A stretch of DNA of 33,571 nt, taken from an uncultured Thermomicrobiaceae bacterium (GTDB lineage Bacteria; Chloroflexota; Chloroflexia; Thermomicrobiales; Thermomicrobiaceae). This document shows positions 1-5,989 of the stretch, piece by piece. The stretch covers positions 1 through 33,571 of the forward strand of contig CALKCJ010000004.1 in assembly GCA_938082375.1 (NCBI GenBank), in the 5' to 3' direction. The stretch's first letter is position 1; each line of letters starts with the position of its first letter. A model generated the notes under the pieces. The model did no database searches, was not told the DNA's origin, and saw only the letters and a program-made list of their open reading frames with translations. The position numbers and the translations under genes are program-made.

Positions 1-30
1 GACGTGGCGAAGCTGTCCTGCTGCGCGTGA
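1..30 (+). CDS. merA: Mercuric reductase MerA, last nine codons (5' part outside window)
   Basis: Frame 1 reads D-V-A-K-L-S-C-C-A and then TGA at 28-30. Classical MerA proteins (for example Tn501) end in a nearly identical tail, K-x-L-S-C-C-A-G, whose vicinal cysteines take Hg(II) from the surface and pass it to the active-site cysteines. MerA is a cytosolic flavoprotein that reduces Hg(II) to Hg(0) with NADPH. Only the tail is visible, so the identification rests on nine residues plus the mer-type genes that follow in the same direction (CmtR-like sensor at 72, MerE-like transporter at 525). The next gene starts 41 nt downstream, which suggests cotranscription. The body of the gene lies left of the window. 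Confidence 0.75.
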   Translation, partial: DVAKLSCCA

Positions 31-71
31 GTCGCCGGGCGGGTGCGAAAGAGCTGGTGAGGAGCCTGGCT

Positions 72-509
72 ATGGGAACGTATCAGGAGAGGGAGCTGAT
101 CACCGGAGGGGCGCTGCGAGGCGACGAGGCCGACCAGAGCACGTTGCATCCCCGGCTGGGGCGCCGCCTCCCGCGCCGGGTCGAGCCACAGGAGGCGCGC
201 CGGCAAGCCGAGCTGCTGGCGAAGTACTTTCGCGGGCTCACCGACGTGACCCGGCTGCGCATCCTCGACCTGCTGATCCGGGAGGGCGAGCTGAACGTGA
301 GCGAGCTCGTCGAGCGCTTGGGTCAGCCGCAGGGGCGCGTCTCGTCGCACCTCGCCTGCTTGCGGGGCTGCGGCTACGTGTCGGCCCGCCGCGAAGGGAA
401 GTTCGTCTACTACCGGGTGGCCGACCAGCGGGTGCCGCTGCTCCTGGCGCTGGCCAAGGACATGCTGGCCGACCACGCCGAGGCGATCATCGCCTGTACG
501 CGGATGTAA
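72..509 (+). CDS. ArsR/SmtB-family metal sensor, CmtR-like, probable mer operon repressor
   Basis: This is a 145-residue winged-helix repressor of the ArsR/SmtB type. After a basic N-terminal stretch of about 40 residues comes the core LTDVTRLRILDLLI, the recognition helix region GRVSSHLACLRGCGYV, and the wing REGKFVYYRVAD. The protein has exactly three cysteines: Cys96 and Cys100 in the recognition-helix segment (CLRGC) and Cys142 near the C terminus. This is the arrangement of mycobacterial CmtR (Cys57, Cys61, Cys102), which senses Cd/Pb, and it is also reminiscent of ArsR-type MerR regulators of actinobacterial mer operons. Metal binding is expected to release DNA. The ATG at 72 is preferred over the in-frame GTG at 27 because GAGGAG lies at 59-64 with 7-nt spacing. 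Its place directly behind merA argues for Hg(II) as inducer; the exact metal is inferred. Confidence 0.85.
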   Translation: MGTYQERELITGGALRGDEADQSTLHPRLGRRLPRRVEPQEARRQAELLAKYFRGLTDVTRLRILDLLIREGELNVSELVERLGQPQGRVSSHLACLRGCGYVSARREGKFVYYRVADQRVPLLLALAKDMLADHAEAIIACTRM

Positions 510-524
510 CGCGAGGGGAAGGCG

Positions 525-845
525 ATGAAGAGCTGGGCTCTCGGTGTTCTCGCCGCTCTCACCTGTCCTTGCCACCTGCCCATCGTACTCGCCCTCCTCG
601 GGAGCACGGCCTTCGGAGGAGCGCTCGCGGCTCACCAGCTCTGGCTCTTCGTCGCGATGAGCCTCATCTTCACCGGGGCCATCGCCGGGCTGCTGCTCGG
701 CCGCCGGGGCACCGGGGCGAGAGCTGAGCCCGCTCACCTGAGCGGTGATGAGCTCTCAGAGGAGCGGGCGCAGTCCTGCTGCGCGCCCGCTCGGCTGCCT
801 CTGAGCATGCCGTCTGCACAGCGAGAGGAGCCAGGCGATGGCTAG
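525..845 (+). CDS. merE: MerE-like mercury transporter with Cys-Cys tail
   Basis: This is a 106-residue inner-membrane protein with two predicted membrane helices (about 5-34 and 38-60). The first carries TCPCHLP with Cys14 and Cys16, the signature seen in MerE (LTCPCHLPI), which moves Hg(II) and methylmercury into the cytosol. Typical MerE is near 78 residues. Here a hydrophilic tail of about 45 residues follows the second helix and contains a vicinal pair Cys85-Cys86 (Q-S-C-C-A-P), closely resembling the S-C-C-A end of the upstream MerA. With both termini inside, the tail would be cytosolic and could hand mercury to MerA; that is inference. The ATG at 525 follows a GAGGGGAAGG ribosome binding site. 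The stop overlaps the next start (838) by 8 nt, so translation is probably coupled. Confidence 0.82.
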   Translation: MKSWALGVLAALTCPCHLPIVLALLGSTAFGGALAAHQLWLFVAMSLIFTGAIAGLLLGRRGTGARAEPAHLSGDELSEERAQSCCAPARLPLSMPSAQREEPGDG

Positions 846-1695
846 TCGCTCGCGCGCATTGCCGCGTCTGCTCCGGCATTCCGGACTGGGGAGGAGTCTC
901 GCCGGCTTCATCACCGTGGGCTTCGCGCTGGTTCTCGGCCTCACCGCCGGGCCAGGCGTATTCCCTAGAACCCAGTCCCCTGTGGCGCCGGCCGTCACCC
1001 CAGTGCCGGCGGTCGCTCTAGCAGGAGATTCGACTGCAGCGATCCCCCGACCGGTTTTGCCAGCGGAACCGGACTCGCGCGCTGAGCCGGAAGCGGTGAC
1101 GCAAGAGAATTCTGCCGCTCCGGTGACGGCTGAAGCCGGCCCACCGGCCACCCATCCACCTTGCTGCTCACTGCCGAGCAGTGCTGTCACCGCGCCGCAG
1201 GCCGGCACGCCTGAGGGCACGGCGGGCTTGACTGCTGCCTCGCCGGAGCCGGCCGGCGTAGACCTCGAGTTCACTGCCCGGCTCCTCGATGGGACGGAGT
1301 TCCGCCTCGACGAGCACCGTGGCCGGGTGGTGGCGATCTTCCCCCTTACCACAGGGGCATGCGGCGCCTGCATTGCGCATGTACGGGCATGGGCAGAAGT
1401 CGCCTCGCGGTATCAGCCGCACGATCTCGTCGTCCTGGCGCTGGTGGTCGTATCGCTGGATACGCCGGAGCAGGTCGCCGCGTTCGCCGAGATGTTCGGA
1501 GGGAATCTGGCCTGGGCGCTGGATCCTGACGGCAGCGCGACCCGTCGCCTGGGGCTGCGGGATCTCAACCAGGCGGTGATCGTTGATCGGGAAGGTCGAG
1601 TCGCGTTTCGGGGATACCCGCCGAGGGATGCCGATGCGCTGCACCAGCTCATTGCCCCCTCATCGCCCGTACACCGTAAGCGAGCATCGGCGTGA
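838..1695 (+). CDS. Membrane-anchored TlpA/ResA-type thioredoxin with Cys-Cys in its linker
   Basis: This is a 285-residue protein with a basic N terminus, one membrane helix (about residues 19-37), a long Pro/Ala-rich extracytoplasmic linker (about 40-140) and a C-terminal thioredoxin-like domain (about 141-275). The active site is Cys175-Gly-Ala-Cys178 in TTGACGACIA, and a peroxiredoxin/TlpA-type EHRGRVVAIF strand precedes it. Such proteins transfer thiol reducing power outside the membrane, usually fed by CcdA. The linker also carries a vicinal pair, Cys109-Cys110 (P-P-C-C-S), not expected in ResA/TlpA and echoing the MerA and MerE tails. The Trp that normally precedes the CxxC is absent (Gly-Ala instead), unlike the paralogue at 1759. 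The function in mercury handling is inferred from the operon. Confidence 0.75.
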   Translation: MASRSRALPRLLRHSGLGRSLAGFITVGFALVLGLTAGPGVFPRTQSPVAPAVTPVPAVALAGDSTAAIPRPVLPAEPDSRAEPEAVTQENSAAPVTAEAGPPATHPPCCSLPSSAVTAPQAGTPEGTAGLTAASPEPAGVDLEFTARLLDGTEFRLDEHRGRVVAIFPLTTGACGACIAHVRAWAEVASRYQPHDLVVLALVVVSLDTPEQVAAFAEMFGGNLAWALDPDGSATRRLGLRDLNQAVIVDREGRVAFRGYPPRDADALHQLIAPSSPVHRKRASA

Positions 1696-1713
1696 TCCGC
1701 GGTATTCCCCGAT

Positions 1714-1738
1714 CACCGGTCGGTCTTACCGATTGGTG
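1714..1738. repeat. Imperfect palindrome / 11-bp hairpin between the two thioredoxin genes
   Basis: CACCGGTCGGT (1714-1724) pairs with ACCGATTGGTG (1728-1738) around a CTT loop: nine Watson-Crick pairs and two G-U pairs. It lies in the 63-nt gap between the two thioredoxin genes. No T-run follows, so it is not a textbook intrinsic terminator. It could be an RNA processing or stability element, or an internal operator. Confidence 0.45.
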
Positions 1739-1758
1739 CATGGGAGGAGTGTCAATCG

Positions 1759-2331
1759 ATGACCAGGGAGAGGATCGCCGGTACGGCGCGACACCGTGGG
1801 TCGGCGCAGCGCCAACGGCACCGCTTCGCCCGGATCCTCGTTCCGATTCTGGGAGTCGGTGCCCTCGCGCTGCTCGCGCTCGTCGTTTTCCTACGCCTGG
1901 CGGGCTCAGAAGTGACTCCCTCGCGGGAGACGAGTGGTGGCGCTGTGCCCGACTTCGCGATCCAAACGCTGGACGGCAGCACGTTCCGCTTGAGTGAGCA
2001 TCGTGGCCGGGTGGTGGCGATCTACACAATGGCAGGCTGGTGCCTCTCCTGTATCCCTGAAGCCAAGGCATGGGCCAGGCTCTACCCGGAATATCACCAG
2101 CGCGGGCTCGATGTGCTCCTGCTCTCGGTCGACCCATCCGACACGCCCGGCACGCTCGCGCGTTTTTGGGATCTGGCAGGTCGCGAGGTGGCGGCTTTGC
2201 CCTGGGCCATCGATAGAGACCAGACGCTAAACCGGCTGCTCAACGTGCGCACGCTCGACCAGACGATTATCATCGACGAGCAAGGGCGAGTCGCCTACGT
2301 GGACTATGGGCCGACCTCGTCCGATCAGTGA
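1759..2331 (+). CDS. Membrane-anchored thioredoxin-family protein (TlpA/ResA type)
   Basis: This is a 190-residue protein with a basic N terminus, a membrane helix at about residues 25-47, and an extracytoplasmic thioredoxin fold with the active site W-Cys95-L-S-Cys98. The segment SEHRGRVVAIYTMAGW closely matches the neighbouring thioredoxin (DEHRGRVVAIFPLTTG), so the two are paralogues, probably a tandem duplication followed by divergence of the active site and linker. The expected job is disulfide reduction outside the membrane with electrons from the CcdA-type protein encoded next. The ATG at 1759 follows GGAGGAG at 1743-1749. The C terminus is short, ending just after the last strand (Y-V-D-Y-G-P). 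Confidence 0.8.
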   Translation: MTRERIAGTARHRGSAQRQRHRFARILVPILGVGALALLALVVFLRLAGSEVTPSRETSGGAVPDFAIQTLDGSTFRLSEHRGRVVAIYTMAGWCLSCIPEAKAWARLYPEYHQRGLDVLLLSVDPSDTPGTLARFWDLAGREVAALPWAIDRDQTLNRLLNVRTLDQTIIIDEQGRVAYVDYGPTSSDQ

Positions 2332-2366
2332 CGGCGGGTACTTGATCAGTTGCTGCAGGGGGAACA

Positions 2367-3119
2367 GTGAGCGAGCTGCAAGCCCAGGCCGCACAGTGGT
2401 TGTCGACCGTAGTCACCTGGTTGCCTGTGGGCTATGCCTTCGGCGCCGGGATGATCGCGGCGGTGAACCCTTGTGGCTTCGCCATGTTGCCGGCCTATCT
2501 GGCGCTCTACCTCGGAGCAGGCGAGCAGGTCGATCAGCGCAGCGGGGTGCGGCGGCTGGCGGAAGCTGTTGTCGTCGGCGGAACGGTGTCCGCCGGCTTC
2601 GTCGTGCTATTTGCGGCTGCCGGAGCGGTGATTTCGGCTGGCGGCCGCTTCCTCTTGCCGGTCATGCCGTGGGTGGGGCTTACGATTGGGATAGGGCTAG
2701 TGCTGCTGGGCCTGGCCATGCTGGTCGGGCGCACCTTCAACCCGATGCTCTTCGAGCAGCTCGCCGATCGTATTGGCTACTCCCGAGAGCGAAGTCTCCA
2801 CGGCTTCTTCCTCTTCGGGCTAACCTACGGCCTGTGCTCACTGAGCTGCACGCTGCCTGTCTTCATGATTGCGGCCGGCAGCGCGCTGATCAGCGGCAGC
2901 CTGGGCCGGGGCTTTGTCCAGCTCCTCAGCTACGGGCTGGGCATGGCAAGTGTGGTGATCACGCTGACCCTGGCCATTGCTCTGGTGAAGGCCGGCGTCG
3001 TCACCGGGTTGCGGCGAGCGATACCCTACGTGCAGACAGTCGCCGCCATGCTGCTGGTGGTCGCTGGCGGCTCGATCGTGCTCTACTGGTCGCCCTACGT
3101 GCTCGAGGCCGTGCGGTAG
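2367..3119 (+). CDS. ccdA: CcdA-type thiol:disulfide electron carrier (DsbD transmembrane family)
   Basis: This is a 250-residue integral membrane protein with about six helices. Cys36 lies in AAVNPCGFAMLPAYLALYLG (family motif NPCxxxxLP) and Cys157/Cys161 lie in GLCSLSCTLP; these cysteines carry reducing equivalents from cytosolic thioredoxin across the membrane. In cytochrome c maturation the partner is ResA/CcsX. Here two TlpA-type proteins directly upstream are the obvious acceptors. The GTG at 2367 follows CAGGGGGA. It is the last intact gene of the apparent mer operon. There is no cytochrome c biogenesis gene (resB, ccsA) nearby, so a role in keeping extracytoplasmic mercury-binding thiols reduced is plausible but inferred. 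Confidence 0.85.
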   Translation: MSELQAQAAQWLSTVVTWLPVGYAFGAGMIAAVNPCGFAMLPAYLALYLGAGEQVDQRSGVRRLAEAVVVGGTVSAGFVVLFAAAGAVISAGGRFLLPVMPWVGLTIGIGLVLLGLAMLVGRTFNPMLFEQLADRIGYSRERSLHGFFLFGLTYGLCSLSCTLPVFMIAAGSALISGSLGRGFVQLLSYGLGMASVVITLTLAIALVKAGVVTGLRRAIPYVQTVAAMLLVVAGGSIVLYWSPYVLEAVR

Positions 3120-3221
3120 GTACCCTCTAAAGGGCGCGTGGAGCTGCCCAGCATCGCGGCATGTCGAGGCAGGCGTGAGGCTCATTTCGCGCCGTCCGGT
3201 CGAGAAAATCGAGGTGAAACC

Positions 3222-3888
3222 GTGCCGATGCTAATCGATCGCGATCAGGTACAGAGGCTGCTGCAAAGCGGCGCCCAGCTCGTAGACGTGCTGCCGCAGT
3301 GAGAGGACGCGGAGAGCCATTTCCCGGGGGCGATCAATCTCCCGCTGAAGAAAAGGGATCAGGCCGCTGCGGCGCGGCTCGATCGCGACCGGCCCGTGAT
3401 CGTCTACTGCCATGACTCGCAGTGAGACATGAGCCCGCGGGCCGCGGCGCGGCTCGAGAGCTTCGGTCTTCGCGAGGTTAATGACTACGCTGTCGGCAAG
3501 AGCGCCTGGTTCGCCTTCGGGCTGCCGATGGAGGACGAGGGCGCGAGCGTGCCCCAGGCTGCACAGTTCGCCTGGCGCGAGGTGCCGACCTGTCATCCCG
3601 AGGAGCGGCTGGGTGCCGTACGAGAGCGGATAGCCGCTGCTGGTTGGGATGCCTGCGTCGTGGTCAACCACGATCGGGTCGTCCTCGGGCTGCTCGACCG
3701 CTCCAGGTTTGCCGGTGACCCTGATCGGACGGTAGAGGAGCTGATGCAGCTCGGCCCGTCGACCTTCTGCCCTGATGCGGCGATCGAGCGGCTGCTGGAC
3801 CACATGCGGCGCCACGGCCGGTCCGGTGTGCTCGTGACAACGCCTGCTGGCCGGGCTCATCGGCCTGGTGGCTGAGACCAGCGCCTGA
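3222..3888 (+). pseudogene. Rhodanese-CBS protein gene with two in-frame TGA codons and a late frameshift
   Basis: From the GTG at 3222 (GAGGTG just upstream) one frame encodes a rhodanese-like domain (LVDVLP, H-F-P-G-A-I-N-L-P-L, VIVYCHDSQ, DMSPRAAARLE) followed by a CBS-type region (WDACVVVNHDRVVLGLLDRS and GRSGVLVTTPAGR). It is broken by TGA at 3300-3302 and TGA at 3423-3425. Near the end an extra G in the GGG run 3853-3855 shifts the frame: the encoded end is A-H-R-P-G-G, while the -1 correction gives L-I-G-L-V-A-E-T-S-A ending at 3888, a typical CBS terminus. The predicted catalytic Cys of the YC motif is intact. As I recall the family, the second TGA sits where relatives have Cys (Q-C-D-x-S). 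Three lesions make decay the simplest reading. Selenocysteine at the second TGA is the alternative. Confidence 0.7.
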
Positions 3889-3954
3889 ATCGATGGTTGC
3901 AGTTAGCGGAAACATATCTCTGGTCTGGGGAACGCCGCAGCCGGTTCCTGGCTC

Positions 3955-4640
3955 GTGAAGGGGCATGGCCGGGGTGTCAGCATGGCTATGCGACGTTGGC
4001 GCCAGTTTGCCAACTGGGCATGTGTGCTCGCGCAGAGCGCGGCCGGGCTCTCGCCGGTGGCTCGACTTCATGGGCAAAGCCCAGGCGATGAGTCGCCCAC
4101 CGTATCGCACTTGCGGCAGTTAGCGGTTCTCGTTCTGTCGTTCACGGTCTCACCGGGACACTTCGCGCCTCTCGTCTTCGAACCACGCTCCGGATGGAAT
4201 ACCGGCGTGGCCGTCGTTGGTCACAAGGCGTTCGCCCTTCATGCGTTCGCACCAGATGGTTCCTGGCTCAAGAGCGTCGAGACCCCGATCGCGGGTTCGC
4301 AACGGTTGCTCGACCGCAACTTCGACACGATGCTCTCCCTCTTCAACGCCGCGTTCGAAGGCCCAGCGACTGTCGAGCTCCAGCTCTTCGACCTGGACGG
4401 TACGCCGCCTATGGCCCCTGCCGGGCAGCCGTGGCGCATCGCGATCCCGGCGTACGGCACTGCATTTATCTCGCTGGCGGACCTGGACTGGATACCCGAG
4501 AAGGGTGGCAGGGTTCGGCCGTCGTTACGGTGGCCGAGGCGCCGCATCGGGTGGCTGGCCTGGCCACGCTGGTGAGTAATGATGTCGTGGGAGATGGAAG
4601 TGCCGCACTTCCGTTCACTCCGATTCTCCCTTGTTCGTAG
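3955..4640 (+). pseudogene. Broken secreted surface-protein gene (frameshifted)
   Basis: The first frame (from 3955) gives a segment with PLVFEPRSGWNTGVAVVG, FAPDGSWLKSVETPIAG and IPAYGTAFISLADLDW, resembling the repeated extracellular domains of Chloroflexota surface proteins ('GWNTG' strand, 'IPAYG' strand). After about 4500 that frame degenerates into an Arg/Trp-rich tail, while the frame starting at 4503 continues sensibly as G-W-Q-G-S-A-V-V-T-V-A-E-A and V-A-G-L-A-T-L-V-S-N-D up to TAG at 4638-4640. A one- or two-base indel near 4500 therefore split the gene. No clear signal peptide or ribosome binding site fixes a start. The intervening bases 3889-3954 show nothing. Function unknown; the domain similarity is from memory of the family. 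Confidence 0.5.
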
Positions 4641-4953
4641 CGCCGGATCACCATCCCCATGGCTCGACGTCGACCCCTCGGATGCCCGGGGCGGTCACGG
4701 GTGACCGAGCTTCTCTCGGCGAATCGGTTCGACCTGAGTGATCGGCGCTGGGCTGATCGTCGACGTGACCGACGGTCCAAACGCGGGATTTCACGTTTTG
4801 ACGAGTAGCTCGTCGCTGCTTCCCAAGTTACCAAGGGGCGGCGCCGACACCGTTCGCGTCTGCTGGGATCTCGATCGCAGCACGACCTGTGACCCGGACG
4901 AGCCGGAGGTCGTCGTGCCGGTTACCTGGGCCGAGCAGCCAGGATCTCCCTAG
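4641..4953 (+). pseudogene. Remnant of an extracytoplasmic-type protein, no intact frame
   Basis: From about 4738 the frame reads I-G-A-G-L-I-V-D-V-T-D-G-P-N-A-G-F-H-V and ends at 4953 with V-V-V-P-V-T-W-A-E. It contains an acidic CDPDEPE segment and two cysteines. Upstream, each of the three frames holds a short piece that looks protein-like but stops. It may be the 3' part of the broken surface-protein gene to the left, or a separate decayed gene. The following bases 4954-5100 show no gene. Confidence 0.3.
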
Positions 4954-5100
4954 CCTTGTCCACACCCTGACGCCTGATCGTTTGCCGATGCGTACTATCA
5001 TTGGAGCGCCCGGGATGTACCCGGCCGCTGTGCCGTCGTGGGCAGCACCGTGCTGTAAACGCAAGAGAGCGGCCGGCGGGTCTGCGCCAGGAGAAGTAGC

Positions 5101-5904
5101 ATGACGCTCGGCCCTGTCGCCCTGTTCGGTTCCGGCGAGACCTCGAAGCAAGGCCGCCAGGTGCACGAGCGCCTGCTCAGCCGCTTCTCCCCGCCGGTAC
5201 GGATCGCCATCATCGAGACGCCGGCCGGCTTCCAGCCCAACGCCGGCCTGGTCTCGGCCAAGATCCGGGATTTCTTCGTCCAGAGCCTCGTCAACCTGCG
5301 ACCCGAAGTGCGCTTCGTGCCTGCCCGCCGGCGTGGCGGCGTCTACGACCCTGACTCCCCGATCGTCACCGAGCCGCTGATCTGGGCCGACTATCTCTTC
5401 GCCGGGCCGGGAAGCCCGACATACATGGTCCGGCACCTGCACGGGACGCGGATGCTGGCGTTGCTCCTGGAGCGCTGGCGCACAGGTGCGGCCGTGGCCT
5501 TCGCCAGCGCGGCCGCCATCGCGACCGGCCGCTACACGCTGCCTGTCTACGAGATCTACAAGGCCGGCTTCGATCTCTCCTGGGGCGACGGGCTCGACTT
5601 GCTTTCAGAACTGGGGCTCTGCCTGGCTGTCCTGCCACATTGGAACAACTCCGAGGGTGGACGAGAGCTAGACACGAGCCGCTGTTTCATGGGGGTTGAG
5701 CGATTCCGTTTCCTCCGGCGTATGCTGCCTCGCGAGGCGGTGGTTCTCGGTATCGACGAACACACGGCCTGCGTCATCGAACCCGATTCGGAAACCGCCC
5801 TCGTGCACGGAGCAGGTACGGTCACGATCCTTGCTCGCGACCGTGAGCTCGTAATACCGAGTGGCGAGCAGTTTCCACTGAGCTGGCTGCAGGATGACCC
5901 GTAG
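5101..5904 (+). CDS. Peptidase S51-like (cyanophycinase/PepE fold) hydrolase
   Basis: This is a 267-residue cytosolic protein of the class I glutamine-amidotransferase-like superfamily, S51 branch. It opens with the strand GPVALFGSGET, has DYLFAGPGSPTYMVRHL in the middle and a nucleophile-elbow-like AVAFASAAAIATG with Ser136 as the candidate nucleophile. LPHWNNSEGG and GIDEHTACVIEP resemble the later motifs of the group. S51 enzymes cleave dipeptides or cyanophycin-type substrates; the substrate here cannot be told. The ATG at 5101 follows AGGAG at 5090-5094. It is a single gene that converges with the MFS gene on the other strand. Confidence 0.7.
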   Translation: MTLGPVALFGSGETSKQGRQVHERLLSRFSPPVRIAIIETPAGFQPNAGLVSAKIRDFFVQSLVNLRPEVRFVPARRRGGVYDPDSPIVTEPLIWADYLFAGPGSPTYMVRHLHGTRMLALLLERWRTGAAVAFASAAAIATGRYTLPVYEIYKAGFDLSWGDGLDLLSELGLCLAVLPHWNNSEGGRELDTSRCFMGVERFRFLRRMLPREAVVLGIDEHTACVIEPDSETALVHGAGTVTILARDRELVIPSGEQFPLSWLQDDP

Positions 5905-5917
5905 GAGCGCTCGTCAA

Positions 5918-5950
5918 AACCCGAATGCGTGAGCATGGCTGCACCGGGTT
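5918..5950. terminator. Possible convergent-gene hairpin
   Basis: AACCCG (5918-5923) can pair with CGGGTT (5945-5950), with an inner ATGC/GCAT pairing. It lies in the 85-nt gap between the converging S51-like and MFS genes. The stem is short and has no adjacent T-run, so the call is weak. Confidence 0.25.
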
Positions 5951-5989
5951 AAGCACGCGCGGCACCGCGCGGCAGCGTAGTCGGCACTC

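Noticed and set aside
27..71. Longer N terminus of the ArsR-type regulator from GTG at 27
   Set aside because: The GTG overlaps the merA stop, has no ribosome binding site, and the ATG at 72 has GAGGAG at ideal spacing.
756..1373. 205-codon open frame on the minus strand
   Set aside because: It lies opposite the thioredoxin linker; the composition is low-complexity Ala/Arg/Pro/Thr typical of a GC-rich shadow, while the plus strand has TM and CxxC features.
2306..3130. 274-codon plus-strand frame overlapping ccdA
   Set aside because: It is Arg/Gly-rich with no motif; the ccdA frame carries the conserved NPCG and LSC motifs.
3300..3302. First TGA of the rhodanese gene as a selenocysteine codon
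   Set aside because: The column is a variable polar position, not a Cys in relatives, and no downstream stem-loop at the right distance was seen.
3231..3860. 209-codon minus-strand frame opposite the rhodanese-CBS region
   Set aside because: It is uninterrupted but shows no recognisable domain, whereas the plus strand clearly encodes rhodanese and CBS segments; the open frame is a by-product of GC-rich codon usage.
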